From Corallococcus macrosporus (GTDB taxonomy: Bacteria > Myxococcota > Myxococcia > Myxococcales > Myxococcaceae), in the NCBI RefSeq assembly GCF_017302985.1, contig NZ_JAFIMU010000009.1, positions 372,001 through 436,000 on the forward strand: a stretch of DNA of 64,000 nucleotides, written 5' to 3'. Under the pieces are notes generated by a model, which had not been told where the DNA came from, did no database searches, and worked only from the letters and a program-made list of their open reading frames with translations. Positions 51,351 to 62,298 of this stretch are shown here, piece by piece. Position 1 is the stretch's first letter. Each line of letters opens with the position of its first letter. The translations under genes were made by a program, and so were the position numbers.

Positions 51351-53525
51351 ATGTCCGTGCGGTCCCTCGCCTCCTTCCTCCGTGCCACTTCGGGGCGTCT
51401 GGCCCTGGGCGCCCTGCTGGGGTTGCTGCTCTTCGCCGCCGAGACGGCCTGGCTGCTCAAGGCGGGCGTGGTGGGCGTGGACATCCCGCTGGATGGCCCC
51501 TACGCGGCGCTGGCGGCGGCGGTCCGGCCGCTGCTGCCCGGCGTCATCCTGCGCGTGGCCACCGTCTACATGGTGGCGGGCGCGCTGCTAGGGCTCGCGG
51601 CGGCGGTGCTGGCCCGGGCCTGGACGCGGCGGGGCGGGTGGGTGTCGCTGGCGTTGATGGTGCCGCACTGGGCGGGGCTGCTGCTGTTCTGGGCCTGGGA
51701 CCGGGCGCTGGCGCGGCCCGCGCTCTTCGATGATCTGCCCACGGTGCGGCCGGTGCTGGCGTGGCTGGTGGACCATGGCGAGCCGTGGCAGGCGCGCGCG
51801 GCGGCCGGAGCGTGGGTGGCGGTCCATCTGGCCGTGCTGGCGGTGCGTGGGGCCCTGGCCTTGCGCCGGATGGATGGCCCCGGAGCCCAGCGAGCGGAGC
51901 GCGTTTCCGGAGCGGTGGTGGTGGGCGTCGTCGTGGTGCTCGCGGTGGCGCTGACGGTGCGGCGCCCGGAGGCTTCCGTCCGGCAGCCGCTGGTGGTGCT
52001 CATCGGCATCGACGCGTTCCGGCCGGACCGGCTGGGCGCGACGGGGCACGGCGTGGCGCCACAGGTCGAGCGCTTCCTCCAGGACGCCACGCTCTTCACT
52101 CGCGCGTACACGCCGGTGGCGCAGACGGAGCCCGCGTGGCGCTCGCTGCTCACGGCGCGGTGGCCGTACCGCACGGGCGTGCGCTACCCGCTGACGTCCG
52201 ACGCGCGGCTCGTGCTGGCGCCCACCTTCGCGCAGCGCTTCGCGGACGCGGGATGGCGGACGGTGTTCGCCACGGACTGCTCGCGCTTCCACTTCGAGGG
52301 GCCGGCCTCCGGCTTCGCCACGCGCTGGCAGCCTCCGCGCGGCGCGCTCAACTTCGCGCTGGAGAAGCTGCGCTACCGGGCGCTGGGCCTCTTCGCGGAC
52401 AACCCGGCGGGCGCCGCGTGGGTGCCCGAGTTCATCGACAACCGCGCGCTGGCCGGCATCCACGACCCCATGGGCTATGCGCGGCGGCTGTCGGACGGCC
52501 TCCTGAAGGAGGCAGGGGAGGGGCCGCTGCTCTTCGCCTTCCACGCCACGGCGGCGCACTTCCCGGGCGACCCCGTCTACCCGTTCTACCGCCGCTATGT
52601 GTCCGCGTCCGAGCCGCTGGAGCGCCGGCTGCGCATGCACTTCGCCCCGGTGTCCCCGGGCGCGAAGGGCGCGTGGAACCGCGAGGGCGCGGAGGGGCTC
52701 TACGACGAGCTGCTCGCGCAGGCGGACGCGCAGGTGGGCACGCTGCTGGACGCGCTGCGGGCCTCCGGCCGCTACGACGACGCGACCATCGTGCTGATGT
52801 CCGACCACGGCGAGAGCTTCCACGCGGACCGGCCGGACCTGGCGGGCGCGACGTCCGTGCACGGTGCGCGGCTGGGCGAGGAGGAGAACCGCATCCTGCT
52901 CGCGGTGAAGCCGCCGGGTGGGCGTGGCGCGGGCCCCGCCCAGGTGGACGCGCTGGCGCGGCTGGTGGACGTGGGCCCCACGCTGCTGGAGCTGTCCGGC
53001 CTGTCCGCGCTGCCGGAGGTGGACGGCGCGTCGCTGGGGCCGCTGCTGCGTGGCGAGGGACGTCCGCTGGCGCCGCTGTACGCGGAGACGGGCTACACGC
53101 ACGTGAGCCCGGAGGTCTTCGACCCGGGCCACTGGCCGGGCGCGCCGCGCACCTTCGACGCGTACCGCCTGCGCCCGGACGGCGTGGTGGAGATGGGCGA
53201 CGCCGCGGACGCGGCGGTGCTGCGTGAGAAGGACACCGGCGCCTTCGACGGCCAGCGCTGGGTGGTGGACCGGCCGCAGGCGGACGGCAGCGTGCGGCGC
53301 ACCTGTACGGGGGAATGTGCAGGGGCGGACGCGCGGGCGTTGGCGGACTGGCTGGACGACGCTGGGGAGCGCGCACCGGAGGCGGCCTCACGTAGAGTGG
53401 CCGGCCATGTCGACGACCGAAACAACCCCCGGCCTCCAGGAAACGTACGCCCCCCACAACGCCTGCTTCGGATGTGGCCCGGCCAACCCGAAAGGGCTGC
53501 GCATCCGCAGCCGCGTGGAGGGTGA
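51351..53525 (+). CDS. Membrane sulfatase/alkaline-phosphatase-superfamily protein
   Basis: Protein of 724 aa. Four N-terminal transmembrane segments precede a periplasmic AP-superfamily domain: metal Asp in [14 protein letters not shown], a nucleophile region [14 protein letters not shown] in which Thr replaces the Cys/Ser of formylglycine sulfatases, and [11 protein letters not shown]. This fits phosphoethanolamine- or lipoteichoic-type transferases or phosphodiesterases more than a true sulfatase. TAGACG lies 8 nt before the ATG. The last ~40 codons run 119 bp into the next gene in a different frame and look non-native, so the original C terminus may have been lost. Confidence 0.78.
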   Translation: MSVRSLASFLRATSGRLALGALLGLLLFAAETAWLLKAGVVGVDIPLDGPYAALAAAVRPLLPGVILRVATVYMVAGALLGLAAAVLARAWTRRGGWVSLALMVPHWAGLLLFWAWDRALARPALFDDLPTVRPVLAWLVDHGEPWQARAAAGAWVAVHLAVLAVRGALALRRMDGPGAQRAERVSGAVVVGVVVVLAVALTVRRPEASVRQPLVVLIGIDAFRPDRLGATGHGVAPQVERFLQDATLFTRAYTPVAQTEPAWRSLLTARWPYRTGVRYPLTSDARLVLAPTFAQRFADAGWRTVFATDCSRFHFEGPASGFATRWQPPRGALNFALEKLRYRALGLFADNPAGAAWVPEFIDNRALAGIHDPMGYARRLSDGLLKEAGEGPLLFAFHATAAHFPGDPVYPFYRRYVSASEPLERRLRMHFAPVSPGAKGAWNREGAEGLYDELLAQADAQVGTLLDALRASGRYDDATIVLMSDHGESFHADRPDLAGATSVHGARLGEEENRILLAVKPPGGRGAGPAQVDALARLVDVGPTLLELSGLSALPEVDGASLGPLLRGEGRPLAPLYAETGYTHVSPEVFDPGHWPGAPRTFDAYRLRPDGVVEMGDAADAAVLREKDTGAFDGQRWVVDRPQADGSVRRTCTGECAGADARALADWLDDAGERAPEAASRRVAGHVDDRNNPRPPGNVRPPQRLLRMWPGQPERAAHPQPRGG

Positions 53526-53883
53526 CCTCGTCGTCGCGGACTGGACGCCCGAGGAGCACCACCAGGCGTTCCCCGGCGTGCTCAACGGCGGCATCATCGG
53601 CGCGCTGCTGGACTGCCACTGCAACTGGACGGCGGCGTACCACCTGATGAAGGCGCAGGGCGCGTCCACCCCGCCGTGCACCGTCACCGCCGACTACGCC
53701 ATCGTGCTCAAGCGCCCCACGCCCATGGGCCCCGTGCACCTGTCCGCGAAGCCCGTGTCCATCGAGGGCGACCGCGTCGTCGTGGAGGGCACCCTCACCG
53801 GGGAGAACGGCAAGGTGACGGCCACCTGCCGCGGCACCTTCGTCGCGGTGAAGGAAGGCCACCCCGCGTACCACCGCTGGTAG
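53407..53883 (+). CDS. PaaI-family hotdog thioesterase
   Basis: Protein of 158 aa. The N-terminal [15 protein letters not shown] and then HQAFPGVLNGGIIGALLDCH, with Asn, Gly and Asp in the hotdog active site, match the PaaI/YigI-type acyl-CoA thioesterases. It should hydrolyse acyl- or aryl-CoA; substrate unknown. TAGAGT lies 8 nt before the ATG with no Shine-Dalgarno, so it may be transcribed as a leaderless mRNA within the end of the upstream gene. Confidence 0.85.
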   Translation: MSTTETTPGLQETYAPHNACFGCGPANPKGLRIRSRVEGDLVVADWTPEEHHQAFPGVLNGGIIGALLDCHCNWTAAYHLMKAQGASTPPCTVTADYAIVLKRPTPMGPVHLSAKPVSIEGDRVVVEGTLTGENGKVTATCRGTFVAVKEGHPAYHRW

Positions 53884-53899
53884 GCCCCAGGAACGCCTC

Positions 53900-53942
53900 G
53901 GGCCCCGTCACCGGCCTCTTCGTGAGAGGCGGCGCGGGGCCC
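53900..53942. terminator. Bidirectional terminator between the thioesterase and nuoB
   Basis: GGGCCCCG at 53900-53907 pairs with CGGGGCCC ending at 53942, with an inner stem CCTCT/AGAGG. It separates convergent transcripts and ends nuoA-nuoB. Confidence 0.6.
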
Positions 53943-53967
53943 GTGGGGTGAAGCTGGAATGCTGGGA

Positions 53968-54531
53968 CTACTTGCCGGCTTCGAGCATGCGGGCGTGGTG
54001 CGCCGCCGTCTCGTTGGGCTGGCCGGGATCACGCAGCCGGTGCACCTGGTTGCCGATCTTGTCCTGCAGCAGCATCAGGCCGTCCAGCACCTGCTCCGGG
54101 CGCGGCGGGCAGCCCGGGATGTAGACGTCCACCGGGATGATGCGGTCGATGCCCTGGAGCACCGCGTAGTTGTCGTAGAAGCCGCCCGAGGACGCGCACA
54201 CGCCGAAGGCCACGACCCACTTGGGCTCGGTCATCTGCTCGTAGACGCGCTTGAGGATGGGGGCCTGCTTCAGGTTGATGGTGCCCACCACCATCAGCAG
54301 GTCCGCCTGGCGCGGCGAGAAGCGGGGGAACTCCGCGCCGAAGCGGGAGATGTCGTGGCGGCTCGCGGCCACGGACATGTACTCCATGCCGCAGCAGGCG
54401 GTGGCGTACGGGTAGGTGAAGAGAGAGTACTTGCGGGCCCAGCCCAGGCCCTTGGACACCAGCTTCTGGAAGAAGCCCGTGGCCTCCTCCCGGCGGGTGG
54501 TCATGATCGGCGCGATGTCGGTGTCAGCCAT
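53968..54531 (-). CDS. nuoB: NADH-quinone oxidoreductase subunit B
   Basis: Protein of 187 aa. Cluster N2 ligands are in [17 protein letters not shown] and PGCPPRPE; the fold is typical of the 20-kDa subunit that donates electrons to quinone. The C terminus is slightly extended. It begins 9 nt after nuoA. Confidence 0.95.
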   Translation of the reverse strand: MADTDIAPIMTTRREEATGFFQKLVSKGLGWARKYSLFTYPYATACCGMEYMSVAASRHDISRFGAEFPRFSPRQADLLMVVGTINLKQAPILKRVYEQMTEPKWVVAFGVCASSGGFYDNYAVLQGIDRIIPVDVYIPGCPPRPEQVLDGLMLLQDKIGNQVHRLRDPGQPNETAAHHARMLEAGK

Positions 54532-54540
54532 GGAGTTGTC

Positions 54541-54909
54541 TCAGCTCTCCCAGTCGAGAGCGCCCTTCTTCCAGACATAGATAAGGCCCACGACCAGGGT
54601 CGACGCGAAAACCAGCATCTCCACGTAGCCGAACCAGCCGAGCGCCTGGAAGTTCACCGCCCAGGGGTACAGGAACACCGCTTCCACGTCGAACACGATG
54701 AAGAGCAGCGCGATGACGTAGAACTTCACGGCGAAGCGCTGGCGAGCGGGACCGCTCGACTCGGAGCCTGCTTCGAAGGGAGCCGACTTGGTGCTGCTCG
54801 GGCGCTTGGGGCCCAGCCGGGTGGTGACCTGGGGGATGATCATCCCCATGACACCGGCCAGCAGGAGCACCACCGCCATCGGCAGGTACGGGGCGAGGGG
54901 TGTAGTCAT
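54541..54909 (-). CDS. nuoA: NADH-quinone oxidoreductase subunit A
   Basis: Protein of 122 aa with three transmembrane helices. The conserved loop FEAGSESSGPARQRFAVKFY and FIVFDVEAVFLYPW are diagnostic of NuoA. First gene of the nuoA-nuoB unit, divergent from the MCP gene, with a promoter at 54919-54948. nuoC is not next; it lies about 4.2 kb further on. Confidence 0.95.
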   Translation of the reverse strand: MTTPLAPYLPMAVVLLLAGVMGMIIPQVTTRLGPKRPSSTKSAPFEAGSESSGPARQRFAVKFYVIALLFIVFDVEAVFLYPWAVNFQALGWFGYVEMLVFASTLVVGLIYVWKKGALDWES

Positions 54910-54918
54910 CGGGCGCGG

Positions 54919-54948
54919 ACCCTAACGACACCTTTGGCGTCGTGTCAA
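54919..54948 (-). promoter_or_regulatory. Promoter of nuoA-nuoB with inverted repeat in the spacer
   Basis: On the minus strand TTGACA (54948-54943), 18-nt spacer, TAGGGT (54924-54919). The spacer holds ACGACGCC-AAA-GGTGTCGT (54943-54925), complementary at 7 of 8 positions, where a bound repressor would block RNA polymerase. The leader is under 10 nt. Confidence 0.6.
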
Positions 54949-55047
54949 AGGGAAACACCCCCGCCCAGGGGCCGCCAACCCCTTGAGAAGACGGCCGAAA
55001 TACCAGGCCCATCAGCCGCTCTCATCCCTGGCCTCCTCAGGGCCGGT

Positions 55048-55077
55048 TTGACGCTGTGGGGAGCGGACGCCTAGCGT
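55048..55077 (+). promoter_or_regulatory. Promoter of the MCP gene
   Basis: TTGACG (55048-55053), 18-nt spacer, TAGCGT (55072-55077). The leader is about 46 nt, and GGGGAGTC precedes the ATG at 55130. Confidence 0.5.
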
Positions 55078-55129
55078 CAGCGGGCTGTTCCGGAGCCTTC
55101 TTCCGATCATCGCCTGGGGAGTCGCAGAC

Positions 55130-56674
55130 ATGTGGGGCCGGCTGACCTTGCGGATGCAGGTGGCGATCGCGGTGCTGCTCCCGTGCCTCGCGGTGGTGTT
55201 CTTCAGCGGGGTGTACTTCCCCGCCCGCCAGCAGGCCGCGGGCATGGAGGTCCTGGCCGGGCGGGCCGTGACGCTGGGCACGCTGGTGGTGCGGCACCCC
55301 TCGCTCGCGCTGCCGGACGCCTCGCCGGACTCGCGCGTGCGGCGCGAGGAGCTCTTCTCCCAGGTGGACTCCGGCGGCTTCACGCTGAACTTCCAGGAGC
55401 TGAGCCGCGCGGACGGCACGGTGCTGGCGGTGCGGGGCCGGGTGCCGGAAGGGCTGACCCAGCCGCCCATGCCCCGGGCGGGGGAGTGCTCGGTGGCCCG
55501 GTTGCCGGATGAGGTGGTGGTGCGCTGCGAGAGCGATGGCCGCCTGTACCGCGCGGGCTTCGGCACCCAGGAGGTGAAGGCGGCGCTGGCGGCGACCGAG
55601 GGCTATTCGCTGATGGGCTACCTCGGCGCCGCGGTGCTGGGCCTGGGGCTGGCGGTCATCATCAGCCGCGCCATCGCGGACCCCGTGTCGCGCGTCACGC
55701 AGGTGGCGCGCGAGGTGGCCCGGGGCGACGTGTTCCGGGGCGAGCTGGACGTGTCCGCCGCCGGTGAGGTGCGGCAGATGGCCACCTCCTTCAACGAGAT
55801 GCTGGGCACGCTGCGCGCCACCGTCATGGAGCTCGTCACGCGCACCGAGCAGCTCTCCAGCGCGTCGCGCGGCCTGATGGGCGCCTCCGCGGATCAGGAG
55901 CACGTCATCAGCCAGCAGGCGGCGTACGCGCAGCAGATCGCCGCCACGTTCGAGGAGCTGTCCCGCACCGCCGAGCAGATCTCCTCCTCCACGGAGGTGG
56001 TGGAGTCCAGCGCGCGGCGCACCCACGACGCCGTCGCGGAGGCCATGGCGGTGGTGGCCCAGGTGGTGGGCGGCATCAACGACATCCGCACGGAGTCCAA
56101 GGGCGTGGCGGACGCCATCGTGGGGCTGAACAAGGACCTGCAGCAGGTGTCGAAGATCGCCCAGGTCATCAACCAGGTGGCGGAGCGCAGCGACCTTTTG
56201 GCGCTCAACGCGGCGCTGGAGGGCACCAAGGCGGGCGACGTGGGCCGGGGCTTCTCCCTGGTGGCCGCGGAGATGCGCAAGCTGGCGGAGAACGTGTCCG
56301 CGTCCGCGCGCGACATCGCCCGCATCGTGGAGAAGGTGCAGGACTCCGGCGAGGAGGCCGCGTCCAAGGCCCGCGTGGGCATGGCGACGAGCGACCGGGG
56401 CGTGGAGGTGGCCGAGCAGGCCTCCGCCGTCTTCCTGCGCATCGTGGAGCTGGCGCGCGGTACCAGCGAGGCGGCGCGGCAGATCACCATCGCCACCCGC
56501 CAGCAGCGTCAGTCCAGCGAGCAGGCCGTGCAGGGCGCTCGCAACGTGGCGGACCTGGTGAAGCAGGGCGTGGACGCCACCGGCCGCACCACGCGCATCG
56601 CCCAGGACCTCCAGTCCGTGGCGGAAGGGCTCACCGCCGTCACGAGCCGCTTCAAGGCCCAGCCGCGGTCCTGA
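55130..56674 (+). CDS. Methyl-accepting chemotaxis protein
   Basis: Protein of 514 aa. A first transmembrane helix (about 8-28), a small periplasmic sensor (about 30-160), a second helix (YLGAAVLGLGLAVIISRAIA), a HAMP domain and a cytoplasmic coiled coil. The signalling tip reads ERSDLLALNAALEGTKAGDV, then GRGFSLVAAEMRKLAE; the core departs from the usual IEAARAGE by having LEGTKAGD, as in some myxobacterial receptors. It feeds a CheA-type kinase not encoded here. Divergent from nuoA. Confidence 0.9.
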   Translation: MWGRLTLRMQVAIAVLLPCLAVVFFSGVYFPARQQAAGMEVLAGRAVTLGTLVVRHPSLALPDASPDSRVRREELFSQVDSGGFTLNFQELSRADGTVLAVRGRVPEGLTQPPMPRAGECSVARLPDEVVVRCESDGRLYRAGFGTQEVKAALAATEGYSLMGYLGAAVLGLGLAVIISRAIADPVSRVTQVAREVARGDVFRGELDVSAAGEVRQMATSFNEMLGTLRATVMELVTRTEQLSSASRGLMGASADQEHVISQQAAYAQQIAATFEELSRTAEQISSSTEVVESSARRTHDAVAEAMAVVAQVVGGINDIRTESKGVADAIVGLNKDLQQVSKIAQVINQVAERSDLLALNAALEGTKAGDVGRGFSLVAAEMRKLAENVSASARDIARIVEKVQDSGEEAASKARVGMATSDRGVEVAEQASAVFLRIVELARGTSEAARQITIATRQQRQSSEQAVQGARNVADLVKQGVDATGRTTRIAQDLQSVAEGLTAVTSRFKAQPRS

Positions 56675-56686
56675 GCCGGGCTCTGG

Positions 56687-57517
56687 TCAGACGGGCCGCG
56701 ACGACGGCGCGCGGGCGCGCAGCTTCTGGAACAGCTCCAGGGGCATGGCCGCGACGCCCAGGCGGTGGTCGGGCGCCACTGCCTCGCCGTGGAAGTCGCT
56801 GCCGAAGGTGGGCACCAGGTCGAACTCCGCCGCGAGCGCCAGGTACTTCTGCCGCACGGCGGGGTTGTGGTCCGCGCTGAGCACCTCCAGGCCGGAGAGC
56901 CCCGCCTTCGCCAGCGCTTGGATCTCCGGGCGCTCCATCTTGGAGGAGCCGGGGTGGGCCAGCGTCGCGGTGCCGCCCGCGTTGCGGATGAGCCGGATGG
57001 CCTCCGCGCCGTCCAGCTTGAAGCGCTCCACCCAGGCCGCGCGGCCCGTGCCAAGGAAGCGGTCGAACGCGGCCTTCATGTCCAGGCACCAGCCCTGGTC
57101 CACCAGCACCCGCGCCAGGTGGGGCCGCCCCAGCTGCGCGTCCCCGGCCACCTTGCGCACCTGCTCCATGCGCACCGGGAAGCCCAGCTTGCGCAGGCGG
57201 TCCACCATGGCCTCCATGCGCCGGGTGCGCTCGTCCCGCAGCCGGTCCGCGAAGCGCGCCAGGTCCGGGTCCTCCGGGCGCAGGAAGTGGCCCAGGATGT
57301 GGGCCTCCTTGCCGTACACGAAGGCGGACAGTTCGATGCCGGGGACCAGCTCCAGGCCGTGGGCGTTCGCCGCCTGGGTCGCCTCGTGGAGCCCCGCCAC
57401 CGTGTCGTGGTCCGTCACCGCCAGGACGGTGACCCCGGCGGCGGCGGCGCGCGCCACCAGCTCCGAGGGCGGGTACTGGCCGTCACTGGCGGTGGTGTGC
57501 GAATGCAGGTCGATCAC
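56687..57517 (-). CDS. PHP-domain phosphoesterase (nucleoside 3',5'-bisphosphate phosphatase-like)
   Basis: Protein of 276 aa. It starts MIDLHSHTTASDGQYPPSEL with metal His5 and His7; AVTDHDTVAGL, PGIELSA and GSDFHGE supply the other metal ligands. Residues about 100-175 form the insertion found in the YciV/RnaAM group, which removes phosphate from 3',5'-bisphosphates or trims RNA ends. The start is a GTG. A possible role in RNA or pAp turnover is family knowledge, not shown here. Confidence 0.83.
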   Translation of the reverse strand: MIDLHSHTTASDGQYPPSELVARAAAAGVTVLAVTDHDTVAGLHEATQAANAHGLELVPGIELSAFVYGKEAHILGHFLRPEDPDLARFADRLRDERTRRMEAMVDRLRKLGFPVRMEQVRKVAGDAQLGRPHLARVLVDQGWCLDMKAAFDRFLGTGRAAWVERFKLDGAEAIRLIRNAGGTATLAHPGSSKMERPEIQALAKAGLSGLEVLSADHNPAVRQKYLALAAEFDLVPTFGSDFHGEAVAPDHRLGVAAMPLELFQKLRARAPSSRPV

Positions 57518-57713
57518 GGCGGTGGGACCCTCCGGAGGGCGGCGAGGCGGGCACTCTTACGCCATGTCCCCATGGGAAGGGGCCGGAAGAGCGGGCCCTG
57601 TGTGAATCCGCACGGGGCGGGGTTTCTTCCTGTCCGGTGCTGGCCCCTTGGGGAGGGGCGGGGCTGAAGGCGGGCCTCCCCTTGGCAGGCGGGCGGTGTT
57701 AGATCGCCGCGCC

Positions 57714-58937
57714 ATGGCCAAGACCCCGACCCCGAAGAAGTCCTCCCTTCGCGCCGCCTACGCGAACGCGCGCAAGGCGGATCCGCGCCCCATCACCGGC
57801 AAGGAGAAGCCGGCGGAGCTGCTCGCGCACGCGTTCAGCGCCTACGTGGGCCGGCAGGAACGCACCGCGTTCGAGCTGATGCAGCAGTCCGTGCAGCAGG
57901 ACGCGTCCATCTTCCTCACGCTGTCCGGCGCCATGACGCCCGCGGGCCTGCACCAGTCCTGCCTCATCCCGCTGGTGGAGAAGGGCATCATCTCCGCCAT
58001 CACCACCACGGGCGCCAACCTCTACCACGACGCCCACCGCATCATCGGCCACGGCATCCGCGAGGTGAACCCCAACGCGGGCGACCTCCAGTACCGCCTG
58101 GCGCGCATCATCCGCATCTACGACCTGGGCTTCTGGGAGGAGGCGCTGCTCGACACCGACCGCCTCTTCTCCGCCATCCTCCGCCAGCCGGAGTTCCAGA
58201 AGAAGATGACCACGCCGGAGTTCCACTACCTCCTGGGCAAGGCCATCCACGGCATCGAGAAGCAGCTCGGCGTGAAGCAGCCGTCGCTCCTGTCCACCTG
58301 CTACAAGCACGGCGTCCCCATCTGGGTGGGCGCGGTGCAGGACGGCTCCATCTTCCTCAACGTCGTGAAGCTGAAGCGCCTCCTGGGTGACGAGTTCAAG
58401 TTCGAGCTCGACATCAACGACGACGTCTATTCCATGGCCGCCATGCAGCACTACTGCCGCCACCACGGCAGCGGGAAGCTGGCCATCTGGATTCTGGGCG
58501 GCGGCGTGCCCAAGAACTACACGCTCCAGGGCGAGCCGCTGCTGGATCAAATCCTCAACGTCCCCACGTCGGGCTTCGACATCGACGTGCAGTTCTGCGT
58601 GGACCCGGTGGACAACGGCGCGCTGTCCAGCTGCCCGGCCGGTGAGGGCCACACCTGGGGCAAGGTGTCCGTGGAGGCGGTGGAGACGGGCTCCATGTAC
58701 GTGCACTGCGACGTGACGGCGGTGTTCCCGTGGCTCACGCACGCGCTGTTCAGCGAGCCCAAGAACAAGCGCAAGCCCATGCGCCTGATGGACAAGATGG
58801 GCGACGCGGTGAAGTTCCTGGACGCGGATGTCAAGAAGCGCAGCAAGTCCCTGATGAAGACGCTGGACTGGAGCGTCGAGGACGCCGAGCCCTCCTCCGA
58901 AGAGGACGCCAAGGCCCACGACAGCTTCGTCCGCTAG
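57714..58937 (+). CDS. Deoxyhypusine synthase-like protein
   Basis: Protein of 407 aa. The NAD-binding DHS fold is clear: SIFLTLSGAMTPAGL, TTTGANLYHDAHR, IWVGAVQDGSI, and the catalytic Lys267 in WILGGGVPKNYTLQ, which forms the imine intermediate in DHS. Bacteria lack eIF5A, so the product is probably a free polyamine (homospermidine or similar) or another acceptor. speA (arginine decarboxylase) lies two genes downstream on the opposite strand. TTAGAT lies 9 nt before the ATG and no Shine-Dalgarno is seen. The C-terminal ~70 residues are Lys- and Glu-rich. Confidence 0.85.
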   Translation: MAKTPTPKKSSLRAAYANARKADPRPITGKEKPAELLAHAFSAYVGRQERTAFELMQQSVQQDASIFLTLSGAMTPAGLHQSCLIPLVEKGIISAITTTGANLYHDAHRIIGHGIREVNPNAGDLQYRLARIIRIYDLGFWEEALLDTDRLFSAILRQPEFQKKMTTPEFHYLLGKAIHGIEKQLGVKQPSLLSTCYKHGVPIWVGAVQDGSIFLNVVKLKRLLGDEFKFELDINDDVYSMAAMQHYCRHHGSGKLAIWILGGGVPKNYTLQGEPLLDQILNVPTSGFDIDVQFCVDPVDNGALSSCPAGEGHTWGKVSVEAVETGSMYVHCDVTAVFPWLTHALFSEPKNKRKPMRLMDKMGDAVKFLDADVKKRSKSLMKTLDWSVEDAEPSSEEDAKAHDSFVR

Positions 58938-58970
58938 CGCGCAGTCCTTTTCCCAGCCAAGGAGACGGTG

Positions 58971-59399
58971 ATGAGTCAGCAGCCCGCGACCGGTGTGGTG
59001 ATGTCCCTGGTGAGTGCTCCCCAGCTGAAGACGCAGGTGACGCACGGCCCGTCCGGCGCGACGCTGCCCACGGAGGCGCCGAAGGACAACGGCGGCACCG
59101 GCGGCAGCTTCTCCCCCACGGACCTGGTGGCCACGGCGCTGGCGTCCTGTGTCGTGACGACCATGCACCTGATGGCCGGCAAGGAGGGCATCACCCTGGG
59201 CGAGGTCCGCGCGACGGTGGAGAAGCGGATGACCCCGCCGCCGCGCAAGATTGGCGAGCTGGTGCTGTCCATCCTGATGCCGTCCGGCCTCACGAAGGAC
59301 CAGCGCGCCACGCTGGAGAAGATCGCCCACGAGTGTCCCGTGGCGCGCAGCCTCCACCCGGACGTGAAGGTCACGGCGTCGTTCGGCTATCCGGACTGA
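58971..59399 (+). CDS. OsmC/Ohr-family peroxide-responsive protein
   Basis: Protein of 142 aa. The family motifs are FSPTDLVATALASCVVTTMH, with the first Cys, and HECPVARSL, with the second Cys, which reduce organic hydroperoxides through a disulfide. It resembles YhfA/OsmC more than Ohr. AAGGAG precedes the ATG. It starts 33 nt after the deoxyhypusine-synthase-like gene and may be cotranscribed. Confidence 0.88.
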   Translation: MSQQPATGVVMSLVSAPQLKTQVTHGPSGATLPTEAPKDNGGTGGSFSPTDLVATALASCVVTTMHLMAGKEGITLGEVRATVEKRMTPPPRKIGELVLSILMPSGLTKDQRATLEKIAHECPVARSLHPDVKVTASFGYPD

Positions 59400-59410
59400 A
59401 GCGGCCGTGC

Positions 59411-59445
59411 CGGGGCTCGGCGGGCCGCCTGCCTTCCGAGCCCCG
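59411..59445 (+). terminator. Terminator after the OsmC-family gene
   Basis: CGGGGCTCGG (59411-59420) pairs perfectly with CCGAGCCCCG (59436-59445) across a 15-nt loop. It ends the deoxyhypusine-synthase-like/OsmC transcript. Confidence 0.5.
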
Positions 59446-59520
59446 CTGCCATCGTGCGGCAAGCGGCCGCCGTGCCCACCCTCCTGAAGTCTTCGATGCC
59501 TCGGGGGAGGGGCACTCGGC

Positions 59521-60048
59521 ATGAACGTGAAGCGACTGGGCATCTACCTCAACGACCATCTCCTGGGCTCCACCGTGGGCGTGGACCTCGCGAAGCGGAC
59601 GGAGCGCGAGAACCGCAGCAACCCGGTGGGGCAGTACCTGGCCACGCTCATCCCGCTGATAGAGCAGGACCGCGCCACGCTGCTGACGGTGATGGCCGCC
59701 CTGGAGGTGCGGGTGGATCCCATCAAGGTCGGCGGCGCCTGGATCACCGAGAAGCTGTCGCGCCTGAAGCTCAACGGCTCGCTCCTGCGCTACTCGCCGC
59801 TGAGCCGGCTGGTGGAGCTGGAGGGGCTGTGCGTGGGCTCCCACGGGCGCGTGTCCCTGTGGCGGAGCCTGGAGCGCGTGGCCGCGAAGGATCCGCGCCT
59901 GGCGCGGTTCGACTTCGGCTTCCTCGCGGACCGCGCGGACGGGCAGCTGGAGACGCTCCAGACGCTGCGGCTGCGCGCGACGGACGCCGCGTTCAGCGAC
60001 GCATCCGTCGAGACCGGCGAACAGGCACCGGTCCCGACGGAGGCTTGA
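59521..60048 (+). CDS. Hypothetical helical protein
   Basis: Protein of 175 aa, not recognised. It is almost all helical, with RLGIYLNDHLLGSTVGVDLA, LATLIPLIEQDRATLLTVMA and KLSRLKLNGSLLRYSPLSRL; the four-helix pattern is compatible with a ferritin-like bundle, but metal ligands are not obvious. No signal peptide. It is convergent with speA with a 7-bp gap. Confidence 0.6.
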   Translation: MNVKRLGIYLNDHLLGSTVGVDLAKRTERENRSNPVGQYLATLIPLIEQDRATLLTVMAALEVRVDPIKVGGAWITEKLSRLKLNGSLLRYSPLSRLVELEGLCVGSHGRVSLWRSLERVAAKDPRLARFDFGFLADRADGQLETLQTLRLRATDAAFSDASVETGEQAPVPTEA

Positions 60049-60055
60049 GGCCTTC

Positions 60056-62062
<2,007 letters not shown>

Positions 62063-62131
62063 CGTTGTTTCGTGCCTCCGGTGGAGCGCGCGGCGGGGGG
62101 TGGAAACTCCCATGAACACGGGAGGGGGGCC

Positions 62132-62160
62132 GGACTATCGGAAACGTCCCGGGCATTCAA
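62132..62160 (-). promoter_or_regulatory. Candidate promoter of speA
   Basis: On the minus strand TTGAAT (62160-62155), 17-nt spacer, TAGTCC (62137-62132). The start codon lies about 70 nt downstream. The leader includes a C-rich run. Confidence 0.45.
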
Positions 62161-62298
62161 TAGCCGCCTGTTCGAGGAGCAGGCAGGCGGGCAAGGGCCC
62201 CATTCGCGGTGCTGGCCCTGGTGGGCCGGTCAGCATCCAATTCCTACCCTTCCTCCTGGGCAGCGCAGGGAGGCCGAGTGGAGAGAAGGGGAGGGTAC

